NCBI GenBank assembly: GCA_026707285.1
Contig: JAPOXD010000030.1
Coordinates: 1 to 64,000 of the forward strand
Direction of reading: 5' to 3'
Length of the DNA: 64,000 nt
DNA from: Chloroflexota bacterium
GTDB lineage: Bacteria > Chloroflexota > UBA11872
Shown: positions 1 through 9,960 of the stretch, one piece after another
Layout of the letters: every line of letters begins with the position of its first letter
How positions within the stretch are numbered: the stretch's first letter is position 1
The notes under the pieces: generated by a model
What the model was told of the DNA's origin: nothing
Seen by the model: only the letters and a program-made list of their open reading frames with translations
The model's database searches: none
Position numbers and translations under genes: made by a program

Positions 1-372
1 TATTTTCAGCGGGCCGTTCCGGGAGTCTTCGAACTTGTGGCGCGAACGACCCTCAAGGCGTCGGCGACCGGCCAGGGGTTCGAGCTCCGGTGTCCCGCCG
101 AGTTCGAGGCGCAGATCTGGGACCATGCCTCGACCTATGCGGTGACCGTCGATTTCGGCGCCATGAGGTGTCCGGTCAAGACCGTAGCCCCAGACCCCGC
201 CGCACAGAACCCGAGCGACCCGTCGTTCGACTACGAGGACGTGGACGTGGACCATGAGTTCATTCCCGAGACGACACATTTCCTGCAACTCGAAAAACCG
301 CAGGAGTGTGCGGTGGCCGTGCGGAGGTTTCTGCAGCAGGTCGGAGTCCTGGAGAAGCGCCTGATCCCTTGA
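1..372 (+). CDS. alpha/beta hydrolase, C-terminal part (5' end outside the window)
   Basis: The reading frame is open from the first base, so the gene starts upstream of the window; the GTG at 37 is internal. The visible part has features of the end of an alpha/beta-fold hydrolase: an 'ELRCPAEFEAQIW' stretch like the lid-to-core segment of such enzymes, then 'IPETTHFLQLEKPQE', the usual surroundings of the catalytic histidine (His in THF) followed by the last helix. The nucleophile and acid residues lie upstream and cannot be checked. The substrate is unknown; enzymes of this type are usually esterases, epoxide hydrolases or C-C hydrolases. The family call rests on the C-terminal pattern only. 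Confidence 0.6.
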   Translation, partial: YFQRAVPGVFELVARTTLKASATGQGFELRCPAEFEAQIWDHASTYAVTVDFGAMRCPVKTVAPDPAAQNPSDPSFDYEDVDVDHEFIPETTHFLQLEKPQECAVAVRRFLQQVGVLEKRLIP

Positions 373-944
373 GAGCCACTTCCCGCGCTTCATAGCTACG
401 GATGTCCCATGACCGTGGAAGGAGCCCCGGAATCGAACTGCGTACGCGCCGGCGTGACCCACGGGTCGTTCGGGCGCATGGCCTCAGCGAATACAGAACC
501 TCGCTCAGTAAACCGGAGTACTTGCAATTCAGTGGACGCAGATAAGCGTGCAACCGGATGCATCTAGCCGGATGGGTCTCCCAGACGCGTCCGTTGCCGG
601 GCACGGGTCGAGGACGGGTCAGCCGCTGCCGCGGCTCGGACGACTGCACCGAGTCAACCGCGAACCGGACCAAGACTTACCGAGAAACCGCCGCCAATCC
701 GGCAAGGTTGGCGTGGTCCCAGTGTTCGGCCCCAGCCTCTTGAGGTCACATGCACTCGCCGGCGCGGATATGAGACTCCTCCAAGGGAATTCCTTGCCGA
801 ATGGAGACACCGTCGCTGTAGAGGGCCAGCCTGCTACGATCGCGCGCCGTGAAGGCGCCGCCCGTGGCGCATGCATCGCGGACAGCTCCCTGAAGATCGA
901 CAAGTGCCGGCAAACGTTCGGATGACCACCGCACAGTGAATGCC
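373..944. other. intergenic region without a recognisable gene
   Basis: About 570 bases separate the hydrolase from the M16 peptidase. Open frames here on both strands show no family motif and look like chance frames of GC-rich DNA. A tRNA T-arm-like string on the minus strand (about 416-450) does not fold into a tRNA. I see no convincing promoter or terminator. Confidence 0.5.
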
Positions 945-3900
945 ATGCGCACACGTCTGAACCTGGCGGCGATCGTTTCCGCGGTCGCGCTCGTTGCGGT
1001 CATGTTGGTGGCGTGCGGCGACGAAGTTCCGCCCGCCCCGGATCCGACGCCCACCGCCACTGCCACGCCGGTGGCCGTCGCGCCGACGCCGACTCCCGAA
1101 CCGACGCCCACGGCCGTCGTCACGCGCGAGGCCGTCGCACCCACGCCCACCCCAACGCCGGTTCCCGCCACGCCGACGCCGGAACCGACGTCGACACCAA
1201 CTCCGGAACCCACGCCGACTCCAACACCCGAGCCAACACCCACGCCGACTCCGGAGCCCACCCCGACACCAACGCCGGAGCCCACGCCGACCCCGACTCC
1301 CCAACCCACACCCACTCCTACTCCTGAGCCGACGCCTACGCCAGAGCCCACGCCCGCGGTTGCCCTGCCTTCCGACCCCGACGCACCGCTGGCCTTCGAT
1401 CCCAGCGTGGTGCGGGGCACCTTGAGCAACGGCCTCGTCTACTACATCCGGCACAACGAGGAGCCGCGTGAGCGGGCCCACATCTCGCTGATCGTGAAGG
1501 CCGGCTCGATCCTCGAAGAGGAGGACCAGCGCGGACTGGCGCACTTCGTCGAGCACATGGCGTTCAACGGCACCGAGCGTTTCGCCAAGCAGGAGATCGT
1601 CGAATACCTGGAGTCCATCGGCAGCAATTTCGGGCCCGACGTGAACGCGTCAACGGGATTCGACGTCACCCGCTATTTCGTCGAGATTCCCACCGACGAT
1701 CCGGAGATTCTCGAGACGGCGTTTCAGATCCTCAGCGACTGGGCCTTCGCCATCACGTTTGCGCCGGACGAAGTGGAGCTCGAGCGCGGCGTGATCCTGG
1801 AAGAGTGGCGCTTGTTTCGAGGCTTTGGCGCGCGGTTCCAGGACAACTGGTTTCCGCTGATCTTCGGCGACTCTCGCTATAACGAGCGCAGCCCAATCGG
1901 GCTGCCCGAAGTCTTTAACAACGCACCCGCCCAGCGCCTGGTGGACTTCTACCAGACGTGGTATCGGCCAGACCTGATGGCCGTTATCGCCGTGGGCGAC
2001 TTCGACACCGAGGCGATCGAAGCCAAGGTGCGGCAGTACTTTGCGCCGCCGCCGGAAGGCGAGGCGGGCCAGGCGGCCGCCGCCATCGGACCGCCGACCG
2101 ATCGGCCGCGCTATGGCGTGCCCGCGCACGACGAGCCGCGGGTGAATGTGTTCAGCGACCCCGAGGCGCCCGGTACGCAGATGTTCCTGGTGCGAAAGCT
2201 CCCACCCGAGTCGGGCGACGACCTGGCAGCGCTGCGGCGCATCGTCGTGGAGCGCCTGGCGTTCATGATGCTCAACGCCCGGCTATTCGAGCGCGGACAG
2301 GTCGATGATCCTCCATATCTCGGGGCCAATGCCCTGCGGGGAGGATTCATCCAGCCGGTGGACCTGGTGCAGTTCGCGGCCTGGGTGGAGCAGGACGGCG
2401 TCGAGGCCGGATTCGCGGCGCTGCTCGAGGAGACGCAGCGCGCTCGACAGCACGGATTTACCGAGAGCGAATTGTCGCGCGAAAAGTCCAACCTGCTGAG
2501 CGAAATTGAGCGTGTCTACAAAGAGCGGGATCAGCGGGAGTCGGTCAATCTTTCCCAGGAATACGCGGACCACTTTTTGAACGGGACTCCGGTTCCCGGC
2601 ATCGAGGTTGAGTGGGCCCTCTACCAGGCGCTGCTGCCCGAGATTTCGCTGGCGGATGTCGACGCCGTGGCCGCGACCTGGAGCGAGCCCGGAGATACGG
2701 TGCTCCTGGTGATGCGACCCGAAGGAAGCGGCGACAAGTCGGACGAGGACTTGGAATCCGAGCTGCAGGCAAAACTCGCCGCAGCCGACACGCTGGTGGT
2801 CGAGCCCTACGAGGACGAGGTGGCCGACGTGCCGCTCATGGCCACCATCCCGACGGCGGGCAGCATCACCAGTGAGGAAGCCATCGAGTCCATCGATGCC
2901 GTCAAGTGGACGCTGTCCAACGGGATCACCGTGATCGCCAAGCAGACCGACTTCAAGAATGACGAGGTCGTATTCGGCGCGTTCAGTCCGGGCGGACACT
3001 CGTTGGTGGACGACGCCGACCACGTCTCCGCCACCTACGCCGCCTCATTGGTCTCGGGCAGCGGCGTGGGCCCATACGACAACGTGGCCTTGGGCAAGCT
3101 GCTCGCCGGCAAGCGGGTCTCGGTGTCGCCCTACATCAGCGAGCTCTATGAGGGCCTAAGCGGCAGCTCGTCTCCGGAAGACTTGGAAACCCTGTTCCAG
3201 CTGATCAACCTCTATGTCACCGAGCCCAGGTTGGATCCGGTGTACTACTCGACGTACGAAACCAGCCTGCGCAGCACCGCCGAGACGCGCGCCGACCAAC
3301 CGGACGCCGTGTTCGCCGACACGCTGAACACGGCATACAGTCAGAATCACTTCCGGCGTCGTCCTCTGACGCTCGAGTTGTTGGACGAACTCAGCCTGGA
3401 GCGTGCGGAGGCGGTCTACGCCGACCGCTTCGCGGACTTGGGTGACGCGACCTTCGTGTTCGTCGGCGCCTTCGATTGGGACACCCTGCGATCGTTGAGC
3501 GCCACCTATCTCGCCAGCCTGCCGACGACCGGGCGCGTCGAGCAGTGGCGCGACGTCGGGATCGAGCGACCGTCCGGGCTGGAGGAGCACGTCGTTCGCA
3601 GCGGCATCGAACCTCGCAGCCGGACGGCGGTGGTGTTCGCCGGCGACATGGAGTGGAGTCGCCAAAACGCGCTCACGCTGACGATGGTCGGGGAGATGCT
3701 CCAGATCCGCCTGCGCGAGAGTTTGCGCGAGGCGCTCGGCGGCACGTACAGCGTCGGCGCGATCACCAGGGCCAGCCGGTTGCCGAACCCCGAATACTTG
3801 TTCTACGTCATATTCGGCAGCGACCCCGCCCGCGCGGACGAGCTGTTTGACGCAATCTTCGAGGAAATCGCCTGGCTGCGGGACGGCGGTGAGCAGGACT

Positions 3901-4139
3901 ACCTCGACACGGTCAAGGAGCTGCTGCGCACCCCTCGCGAGGAGCAGCTGCGCGACAATAGCTTCTGGCGCGGTCAGATCGAGTCCGTGGCCCAGCGGGA
4001 TGGGGAGTTCTCAGGGATCCTCGACTTCGAAGAGCGGCTGGATGCCGTGACCTTGGAGCAGGTCTCCGCCGCGGCCCGGCTCTACCTCACCGACGATCGC
4101 TACCTGCGAGTGCTGCTGCTCCCCGAAGCGGACGGGTAG
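945..4139 (+). CDS. M16 family zinc metallopeptidase, lipoprotein with Pro-Thr linker
   Basis: Predicted cell-surface protease of 1,064 residues. Residues 1-24 form a lipoprotein signal (RTR, hydrophobic core, lipobox LVAC). About 110 residues of Pro-Thr-Glu repeats follow, probably an extended tether. The catalytic half has the inverted zinc motif HFVEH (His200, Glu203, His204) and the downstream pair Glu280/Glu287 in 'ERGVILEE', as in pitrilysin/processing-peptidase enzymes. A second M16 half follows without the zinc motif, giving the two-lobed PqqL-like layout. ATG 945 is chosen because it starts the signal peptide directly; GTG 936 is an in-frame alternative. It stands alone between a plus-strand hydrolase and a convergent oxidoreductase. 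Inferred role: degradation of peptides at the cell surface. Confidence 0.9.
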   Translation: MRTRLNLAAIVSAVALVAVMLVACGDEVPPAPDPTPTATATPVAVAPTPTPEPTPTAVVTREAVAPTPTPTPVPATPTPEPTSTPTPEPTPTPTPEPTPTPTPEPTPTPTPEPTPTPTPQPTPTPTPEPTPTPEPTPAVALPSDPDAPLAFDPSVVRGTLSNGLVYYIRHNEEPRERAHISLIVKAGSILEEEDQRGLAHFVEHMAFNGTERFAKQEIVEYLESIGSNFGPDVNASTGFDVTRYFVEIPTDDPEILETAFQILSDWAFAITFAPDEVELERGVILEEWRLFRGFGARFQDNWFPLIFGDSRYNERSPIGLPEVFNNAPAQRLVDFYQTWYRPDLMAVIAVGDFDTEAIEAKVRQYFAPPPEGEAGQAAAAIGPPTDRPRYGVPAHDEPRVNVFSDPEAPGTQMFLVRKLPPESGDDLAALRRIVVERLAFMMLNARLFERGQVDDPPYLGANALRGGFIQPVDLVQFAAWVEQDGVEAGFAALLEETQRARQHGFTESELSREKSNLLSEIERVYKERDQRESVNLSQEYADHFLNGTPVPGIEVEWALYQALLPEISLADVDAVAATWSEPGDTVLLVMRPEGSGDKSDEDLESELQAKLAAADTLVVEPYEDEVADVPLMATIPTAGSITSEEAIESIDAVKWTLSNGITVIAKQTDFKNDEVVFGAFSPGGHSLVDDADHVSATYAASLVSGSGVGPYDNVALGKLLAGKRVSVSPYISELYEGLSGSSSPEDLETLFQLINLYVTEPRLDPVYYSTYETSLRSTAETRADQPDAVFADTLNTAYSQNHFRRRPLTLELLDELSLERAEAVYADRFADLGDATFVFVGAFDWDTLRSLSATYLASLPTTGRVEQWRDVGIERPSGLEEHVVRSGIEPRSRTAVVFAGDMEWSRQNALTLTMVGEMLQIRLRESLREALGGTYSVGAITRASRLPNPEYLFYVIFGSDPARADELFDAIFEEIAWLRDGGEQDYLDTVKELLRTPREEQLRDNSFWRGQIESVAQRDGEFSGILDFEERLDAVTLEQVSAAARLYLTDDRYLRVLLLPEADG

Positions 4140-4202
4140 CCCGCGAGCGAGCCTGGTCAGGCCGCTCGAACGTCAACCTGACGGTCGGAGTCCGGCATGA
4201 GC

Positions 4203-5264
4203 TCAGTCGAACTCGCTCAGTCGAACGGTGCGGCCTTCCTCGCTGCTTCTGACGGCGGCGAAGGCGATATTGATCGACTTTAGGTTGTCGCGGCCGGAGG
4301 TCTGAGGCTCTCGGCCCTCCGTGACCGCGGTCATCATCTCGGCCATGCTGCCGCCGAAGGCGTCCGGGAACCACCGGCCCTCGACCGGGAATCGCACGCG
4401 GCTGTCCGGCGCGTCCCTGCGGGAGATCTCCACCCACTGTTGCGTACCCACGATCGAGCCGTCGACGCCATCCAGGTACCAGGTGTCGGAGTGCGACGCC
4501 GGACTGGTCACGATGTTGTTGAAATGCTCGGTGCAGAGCAGGTCGCCGCTGTCGAAGTGCATGAGCAGCGAGTGGCAAAGGGGTGATACCGCGCGCTGAC
4601 CCGGGACTCGGCTGGTCGTGCAGGTCACGGCGTCGGGCGAACGCCCCGTGAAGTGGCGAGCCAGGTCGATGTAGTGGACGCCGTGGTCCACGACATTGAA
4701 GTCCGTCAGGTGGCGCCACCAGCGGTCCGGATGGTCCTGCCAGGACCTTCGTACATGGGTCACGCTGTAGAGCGGGCCGCAGACGCCGCGGTCGATCAGC
4801 GCCTTGATGGCGCGATGGGCCGGCGCCCAGCGGGCCTGCTGGTTGATCATCAGCGGCACGCCTGCCTGCTCGACGCCGCGGACCATTTGCCGGGCGGAAG
4901 CCCAATCCATGGCGAGTGGCTTCTGCGAAAGAATCGGCTTGCCCGCCGCCGCGATCTCGAGGAGGACCTCGGACCGCACGTTGGCGTGCACGGCGAGGTC
5001 CACCACCTCGACCTCGGGATCGTCGAGCAGCGCGGCGAGGTCCGTACCGACCCGTGGAATGCCCCAGCGTCTGCGGGTCGATTCGACCGCTTGGGCATCA
5101 ATGTCCATGCAGGCGACGACTTCGTATCCGAAGTCGCGGTAGGCGGGCAGGTGGGCGGAATTGGCGACGGCGCCGCAGCCCACGAGGCCGATCTTGAGCC
5201 GCGGCCCGGTGGGTGGCTTGGGTGCGTAGTCTTCGGGCTTCAGGTCAAGCTCGTCGAGGCGCAT
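4203..5264 (-). CDS. Gfo/Idh/MocA family NAD(P)-dependent oxidoreductase
   Basis: 353 residues. The N-terminal Rossmann fold has the dinucleotide motif 'GLVGCGAVANSAH' at about residues 28-40. The family's 'EKP' site appears as 'SQKPLAMD' near residue 118, so the usual Glu is Gln here, with the active-site Lys kept. The C-terminal half (about 150-353) fits the Gfo/Idh/MocA beta-sheet domain. Family members act on sugars, inositols or related polyols; the substrate cannot be read from sequence. It is convergent with the M16 gene, with 63 bases between them. The 293 bases upstream, shared with the plus-strand PhyH gene, are the only space for its promoter. Confidence 0.88.
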   Translation of the reverse strand: MRLDELDLKPEDYAPKPPTGPRLKIGLVGCGAVANSAHLPAYRDFGYEVVACMDIDAQAVESTRRRWGIPRVGTDLAALLDDPEVEVVDLAVHANVRSEVLLEIAAAGKPILSQKPLAMDWASARQMVRGVEQAGVPLMINQQARWAPAHRAIKALIDRGVCGPLYSVTHVRRSWQDHPDRWWRHLTDFNVVDHGVHYIDLARHFTGRSPDAVTCTTSRVPGQRAVSPLCHSLLMHFDSGDLLCTEHFNNIVTSPASHSDTWYLDGVDGSIVGTQQWVEISRRDAPDSRVRFPVEGRWFPDAFGGSMAEMMTAVTEGREPQTSGRDNLKSINIAFAAVRSSEEGRTVRLSEFD

Positions 5265-5557
5265 ACCCAGCCCCCGTCAGGTGAGGTGCAGCCCTGCACA
5301 CGGTGCCGCGCCGGCGGGTCGGGCAAGCAAATCTGATGTGGTACGGACGGGTCAAGTCTGTGATTGCGGGCGAGACTCCGGCGATCGCGTCGTGGCATTC
5401 GGAGTGCTCGGCGCCAGCCGGTCTCGCCTCCCCGGCAAATGGCACGCGCCCGATCGAAAAATAGGCCGCCGCGCACTGCAATTTCACTCCCCAGCCGCGC
5501 GTCGATAGGCCATAATCAGGCATCCGCCAACTCGTCTCTCAACGAGGCAGGGATCCC

Positions 5558-6691
5558 ATGGCAACGCCATCCAACAGCGTGGCGCAGGTTCCGCGGCTCA
5601 CCACCGAGCAGATCGCCCAGTTCAAGCGCGACGGCTTCCTGGTCTTGCCGGCAGTGCTCGACCTCGAGCTCTGCCGCCAAACCCGCGAGCAGATGTGGGA
5701 GCTGATCGCCGAGCACCGACCCAGCATGAAGCGGGACGATCCCGCGACCTGGCTGCCCTTCTCCGACGAGGAGCGGGAAGGCTACAAGCGTCCCGAGGGC
5801 GGCGGCGACCCCTACTTCGGCGGCGGCGGCCACCGGCTCTACATCCGAAACGGCGCCGAAGAGCTGCTGCTCGACCTGGCGCCCCGCGCCATGTTCGACA
5901 TCGCCGAGCAGCTGCTGGGCGAGGGTGAGGTCATTTGGCCGAACGGCCTCGACGAGACCAACACCACCATCGGTCCGGCGCTCTTGACCGAGGACCACAT
6001 CACCAGCATGGAGGTCCATCTGGGTCCGGAGTCCGACAAGTGGCTCGGCAAGGCCACGCGCAAGACCGAGCAGTTGCGCCTGCCCAAGACCGGTCCCGTG
6101 TGGGCGACCGCCCAGGGATCGCGCGGTCTCTACTGCACGCTGCCCAACAGCCCGGGCGGCCGCGTCAACAAATACCCGTACGCCAAGGTCCAGCCGAGCG
6201 CCAGGTATCCCTCGGCTCACGCGGCGGAGGGCATGTATGAGAGCCGGCGGCGGCTCCAGATCGCGGCCTACTTCGACGATCTGCCGCTTGGCGCCGGCGG
6301 CCTGCACCTATGGCCCGGCAGCCATCAGCGGATTTGGGACCGGTGGTCCGCGATGCACCGCGGCGACATCCCGTCCAACGACGACTGGCTGAGCCTGCGG
6401 CATTCCGCGGGCAAGTTCGACGGCTACGTCACGCCGCCGATCTCGGAGATCAAGGAGGACACGCCGGTCGTGGATACCCACGGACCCTGTGGGTCGGTGG
6501 TCCTCTGGCACGCCAACATGCTGCACATGGCGGGGCAGAACACGAGCAGCGACATCATCCGTCAGGCCACGATCTACGCCTACGACAAGACCGAGGAGTC
6601 CCTCCCGGACGAGGTGGCGCTGGCCTACCCGGACGGCGACCTGTGGCGCGACTGGTCCGACGAGCTGCGCGCGACCGAAACGGCAAGCTAG
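5558..6691 (+). CDS. phytanoyl-CoA dioxygenase (PhyH) family protein
   Basis: 377 residues, a non-haem Fe(II)/2-oxoglutarate oxygenase. It opens with the family's 'QIAQFKRDGFLVLP' helix-strand. The jelly-roll core includes 'AAYFDDLPLGAGGLHLWPGSHQRIW' in two parts (about 231-255) and ends with 'VVLWHANMLHMAGQN', where the last His is the probable distal iron ligand, followed by an Arg that would hold 2-oxoglutarate. It is a distant paralogue of the PhyH pair at 57,975 and 59,634: the same N-terminal layout and 'MKRDDP' block, with a different centre. The ATG at 5558 follows 'GCAGGGATCCC'. The substrate is unknown. The next gene, a GGT-family enzyme, starts 69 bases later and may be co-transcribed. 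Confidence 0.88.
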   Translation: MATPSNSVAQVPRLTTEQIAQFKRDGFLVLPAVLDLELCRQTREQMWELIAEHRPSMKRDDPATWLPFSDEEREGYKRPEGGGDPYFGGGGHRLYIRNGAEELLLDLAPRAMFDIAEQLLGEGEVIWPNGLDETNTTIGPALLTEDHITSMEVHLGPESDKWLGKATRKTEQLRLPKTGPVWATAQGSRGLYCTLPNSPGGRVNKYPYAKVQPSARYPSAHAAEGMYESRRRLQIAAYFDDLPLGAGGLHLWPGSHQRIWDRWSAMHRGDIPSNDDWLSLRHSAGKFDGYVTPPISEIKEDTPVVDTHGPCGSVVLWHANMLHMAGQNTSSDIIRQATIYAYDKTEESLPDEVALAYPDGDLWRDWSDELRATETAS

Positions 6692-6760
6692 ACCTATCGA
6701 CGTGAGGACGCAGGCCACCGACCGCGGTGGCCTGCGTGCCGCGCAGTGGTCCGGCAGCCT

Positions 6761-8602
6761 ATGACGGTCACGACCTTTTTGGGCGACGACAGCCCCGGGC
6801 AACGTCCGGTCCATGCCACGCGCCCGGTGGTGATGGGCCGGCGCGGCGTCGTCACCTCGGGTCACTATCTGGCCACGGCCGCCGGCTTCCGCATCATGGA
6901 GCAGGGCGGCAACGCCATCGACGCCGCCGCGGCCATGTGCTTCTGCCTCAACTTGCTGGAGCCCCAGAGCAACGGGCTGGCCGGCGAGGTGCCGACGCTC
7001 ATCTACTCGGCGCGTGAGCGCAAGGCCTACGCGCTCAGCGGCATGGGGTGGTCGGCCAAGGCCTTCACCATCGACTGGTGCCGCGAGCATGGCATCGACC
7101 TGATCCCGGGCGACGGCTATCTGCCCGCCTGCGTGCCCGCCGTGGTCGGTACGTGGACCGCGGCACTGGCGCGCTTTGGAACCCTGAGCTTCGGCGAGGT
7201 CGCGCAGCCTGCCATCGAGCTGGCCGAGCACGGCTTTCCCGTCTACCAGGGCCTGCACGACAGCCTGGCGGGCAACGAAGCCAAATACACCGAGCTTTAC
7301 CCCAGCACCGGCGAGGTCTACTTGCCGTCGGGACAGGCACCGGAGGTCGGGACTCTGCTTCGCAACCCGGACTGGGCCGAGACGCTGCGGATCCTTTGCC
7401 GCGCCGAGCAGGCGGCTGCCGGACGCGGGCGCGTGGCCGGCATCGAGGCCGCGCGCGACGCCTTCTACAAGGGCGAGATCGCCGAGCGCATCATCGACTT
7501 CATCACGGCCAACCCGGTCGAGGACGCCAGCGGCTCGGCGCACGCCGGCCTCCTCACCTATGAAGACTTCGCCGAGTGGGAGGCAGACTTCGAGGAACCC
7601 GTCAGCTTCAACTACCACGGCCTGGAGGTCTCCAAGTGCTCCAGCTGGACCCAGGGCCCGGTGTTCGTGCAGCAGCTGTCGCTGCTGCAGGGATTCGACC
7701 TGGCGGCGATGGGCCACAACTCGGCGGACTACCTGCACACGGTGATCGAGTGCGCCAAGCTCGCCTTCGCCGACCGAGAGGCCCACTACGGCGACCCGAA
7801 CTTCGACGACGTGCCGTTCGATCGGCTGCTGTCCGAGGACTACGCCGCTCAGCGCCGCTCGCTGGTCGGCGAGCGCGCGTCCCTGGAGATGCGGCCCGGT
7901 GATCTCGGGAACGGCGTGCCGACGTACGCCACCATCGACGTGGCCGAGGACAACCGCCAAGCGCTGCAGCTCGAGGCCCGCGAAGTCCGGGACCTGGGCC
8001 TCGGCCACGCGCACCTGGGCGACACCACCCACCTAGACGCCGTGGACGCCGAGGGCAACATGGTCGCGGCAACCCCCAGCGGCGGATGGCTGGGCACCTC
8101 GCCGGTGATTCGCGGGCTGGGATTTCCGCTGGGCACGCGCGGCCAGATGTTCTACCTCAATCCGGCCCGTCCCAACGCCCTGGCCCCGCGCAAGCGACCC
8201 CGCGCCACGCTCACGCCGTCGCTCGTCATGCGCGACGGCGAGCCCTACATGGTGTTCGGCACGCCCGGCGGCGACGGCCAGGACCAGTGGACGCTGCAAT
8301 TCTTCCTCAACCACGTCCATTTCGGCATGGGCCTGCAGCAAGCGCTGGACGCGCCCACGGTGCACTCGGTGCACTTCCCGTCGTCGTTCTATCCACGCGG
8401 CGCCTATCCGGGTCGCGTGGTGGCCGAGGGCCGCATCGACAGCGATGTCCTGGCCGAGTTGGAGCGACGCGGCCACGAAATCGAACTGACCAACGGCTGG
8501 GCCAACGGCAAGCCGATGGCCATCCAATTCGGAGGCCCCGGCGGCGTCATCGCCGGAGCGGTCTCCGCCAAAGGCGCCATCGGCTACGCGCTGGGCTGGT
8601 GA
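6761..8602 (+). CDS. gamma-glutamyltransferase (GGT) family protein
   Basis: 613 residues from ATG 6761; the in-frame GTG at 6746 would add five. It is an Ntn-hydrolase that should cleave itself into two subunits. The expected new N-terminus is the Thr in 'GDTTHLDAVD' (about residue 422), preceded by the large-subunit hallmarks 'GVVTSGHYLATAAG' and 'GGNAIDAAAAM'. Small-subunit features follow: 'TPSGGWLGTSPV', 'RPRATLTPSLV' and the 'GTPGGDGQDQW' oxyanion region. There is no signal peptide, so it is probably cytoplasmic, unlike periplasmic glutathione-degrading GGTs; acylase-type members of this family exist. It lies 69 bases after the PhyH gene. Substrate not determinable. Confidence 0.88.
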   Translation: MTVTTFLGDDSPGQRPVHATRPVVMGRRGVVTSGHYLATAAGFRIMEQGGNAIDAAAAMCFCLNLLEPQSNGLAGEVPTLIYSARERKAYALSGMGWSAKAFTIDWCREHGIDLIPGDGYLPACVPAVVGTWTAALARFGTLSFGEVAQPAIELAEHGFPVYQGLHDSLAGNEAKYTELYPSTGEVYLPSGQAPEVGTLLRNPDWAETLRILCRAEQAAAGRGRVAGIEAARDAFYKGEIAERIIDFITANPVEDASGSAHAGLLTYEDFAEWEADFEEPVSFNYHGLEVSKCSSWTQGPVFVQQLSLLQGFDLAAMGHNSADYLHTVIECAKLAFADREAHYGDPNFDDVPFDRLLSEDYAAQRRSLVGERASLEMRPGDLGNGVPTYATIDVAEDNRQALQLEAREVRDLGLGHAHLGDTTHLDAVDAEGNMVAATPSGGWLGTSPVIRGLGFPLGTRGQMFYLNPARPNALAPRKRPRATLTPSLVMRDGEPYMVFGTPGGDGQDQWTLQFFLNHVHFGMGLQQALDAPTVHSVHFPSSFYPRGAYPGRVVAEGRIDSDVLAELERRGHEIELTNGWANGKPMAIQFGGPGGVIAGAVSAKGAIGYALGW

Positions 8603-8865
8603 TCGCACCGAATTCCGAATCCCTCTTCCTCAATCGGGTCTGTGCGGAGCTCTTCGTCATTCCGGCGAGCGCTGTAATCCGGGCTCGGCGACGCCCATTT
8701 CCGCGTAGGTGCGCCCCTTGTGGGCGCCCGTCCTGGTCGACCCGGGCAGCCACAAGGGCTGCCCCTACACCGAACGGGGCGGGTGTCCCGGCCCGGTGCT
8801 TCCCCACGGACGATCCGCGGGACTTTGCGATGTACAGGGGACAGGTCTCAGACCCGCCCTTTCAG
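8603..8865. repeat. intergenic cluster of short dispersed repeats
   Basis: Three repeat types sit side by side. At 8656-8685 is a degenerate 'GTCATTCCGG...' element. At 8711-8775 is a 'CCCTTGTGGGCGCCCG' element whose second half folds as GGGCAGCC-acaag-GGCTGCCC. At 8844-8859 is 'GGTCTCAGACCCGCCC'. Each type recurs elsewhere in the window (for example 32,642, 38,721 and 35,803). No gene is seen. Confidence 0.6.
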
Positions 8866-9654
8866 CTAGGCTCTCGCCCTCCGCGCGGCGGTGAGCAACG
8901 CCAGCAGCCGCTCCCGCGCGGCGTGCTGCATGGCCACGCGTGTGGCCAGCTCGATCTGCCCCGGCGTCTCGGTGGTCATGCCGGACCGCATGCCGAGCGA
9001 GTACAGATAGAACGGCAGCGGCCAGTCGCCGCCCGCCATGTACTCCTGAAACGCTTCCTCCCGTGATCGGTCCTCGCCCACGGAGATCAGACCGCCCGAG
9101 ACCGGCGTCTCATCCACCTCCGACTTGCCGGTCACCGGCCCGCGCTCGGCCACGGCCTGCACGATCTCCGGATGCCACGCGCGGTCCTCGAGGAATGCGT
9201 AGACGTAGAAGCCGTCCTCCTCGGGGTCCTCGTGAGCGTCAATGAAGGCGTCGAACGCGTCGTGCTCGATCATCGCCCGCAGCACCCGTACCTCCGGCAC
9301 CTCGTCGCGGTCGTAGGTCCGGTTGATGTCAATGCCGTCCGCGTTTTCGCGCGTCCCCTGCGCGCAGCCGGTCGGATTCAGGCAGGGAAATACGCTGAAC
9401 GCGATGCGCGGGTGGTCCGCCCAGCGGCGCTCTTCCAGGAACTCCAGCACCGACATGAATCCGGCGGGCTCGTCCCCGTGGACGCCGCCAAACAACCCCA
9501 CGTGTGCGAGCGCCGGCCCCTGTGCGTCGATGTCCACCCGCAGCAGATCGACGCCCAGCTCGTCTACCGGGTGTCGCGTCAGTGTCAGTTGCGGTGTGTC
9601 GCAGGCCGCAACCACCCGCGCCACGATCTCGTCATAGCTGGCTGGCGGCTGCAT
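8866..9654 (-). CDS. M14-type zinc carboxypeptidase-like protein
   Basis: 262 residues with the metallocarboxypeptidase pattern: 'GGVHGDEP' near residue 56 gives the HxxE zinc ligands, 'GIDINRTY' gives the substrate-binding Asn-Arg, 'DAHED' gives the third zinc His, and 'TTETPG' near residue 230 supplies the catalytic Glu. It is close to the compact succinylglutamate-desuccinylase/aspartoacylase-like branch and to peptidase M14. No signal peptide, so cytoplasmic. Substrate (peptide, N-acyl amino acid or cell-wall fragment) unknown. Transcribed alone, convergent to the GGT gene across a repeat-filled gap. Confidence 0.8.
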   Translation of the reverse strand: MQPPASYDEIVARVVAACDTPQLTLTRHPVDELGVDLLRVDIDAQGPALAHVGLFGGVHGDEPAGFMSVLEFLEERRWADHPRIAFSVFPCLNPTGCAQGTRENADGIDINRTYDRDEVPEVRVLRAMIEHDAFDAFIDAHEDPEEDGFYVYAFLEDRAWHPEIVQAVAERGPVTGKSEVDETPVSGGLISVGEDRSREEAFQEYMAGGDWPLPFYLYSLGMRSGMTTETPGQIELATRVAMQHAARERLLALLTAARRARA

Positions 9655-9932
9655 GAGTTCCTATCGAATGCCTTCCCCCTGCAAGGGGAAGGTTGGGATG
9701 GGGTCGGCGGCTTCGTAACCTACCTGCTGCGCGGGTGAGATTTCGGTCACAAATCCGCCACTTCGGGAGGCTTGACACGGTTCGCGGTCGGCCTGCCTCG
9801 TTCGTGGCGAGCTCGTCGGCAAGCTCTGTCGAGCCACCGCCCACCTCCGTCATTCCCGCGGAGGCGGGAATCCACCTTGCCTCCCGCAACGGCTGGCGCA
9901 GGGGTAACCCTCGTGGGCCACCGGGCCGTCCG
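9655..9932. repeat. repeat-rich spacer between two minus-strand genes
   Basis: At 9676-9710 lies 'CCTTCCCCCTGCAAGGGGAAGG...', a palindromic relative of the elements at 32,527 and 33,781. At 9800-9838 is a degenerate 'GTTCGTGG.GAGCTCGTCGG...' unit. At 9849-9874 is a perfect 'GTCATTCCCGCG-GAGG-CGGGAATCCA' unit. No gene is seen. Confidence 0.55.
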
Positions 9933-9960
9933 TCATTCCGGTTGCGTGAGCCCGAATCCA
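9932..9960. repeat. dispersed palindromic repeat providing the VOC stop codon
   Basis: 'GTCATTCCGG' ... 'CCCGAATCCA' is an imperfect inverted repeat of the same family as 9849, 12,746 and 32,642. Read on the minus strand it gives the final codons and the TGA of the VOC gene. Confidence 0.55.

Noticed and set aside
414-455. tRNA-like 3' end on the minus strand (TTCGATTCC with CCA-like end)
   Set aside because: The putative T-stem arms do not pair, and no matching 5' acceptor strand or anticodon arm is found at the right distance.
746-1429. Long minus-strand frame rich in Gly-Val
   Set aside because: It is the reverse reading of the Pro-Thr linker of the M16 lipoprotein and has no features of its own.
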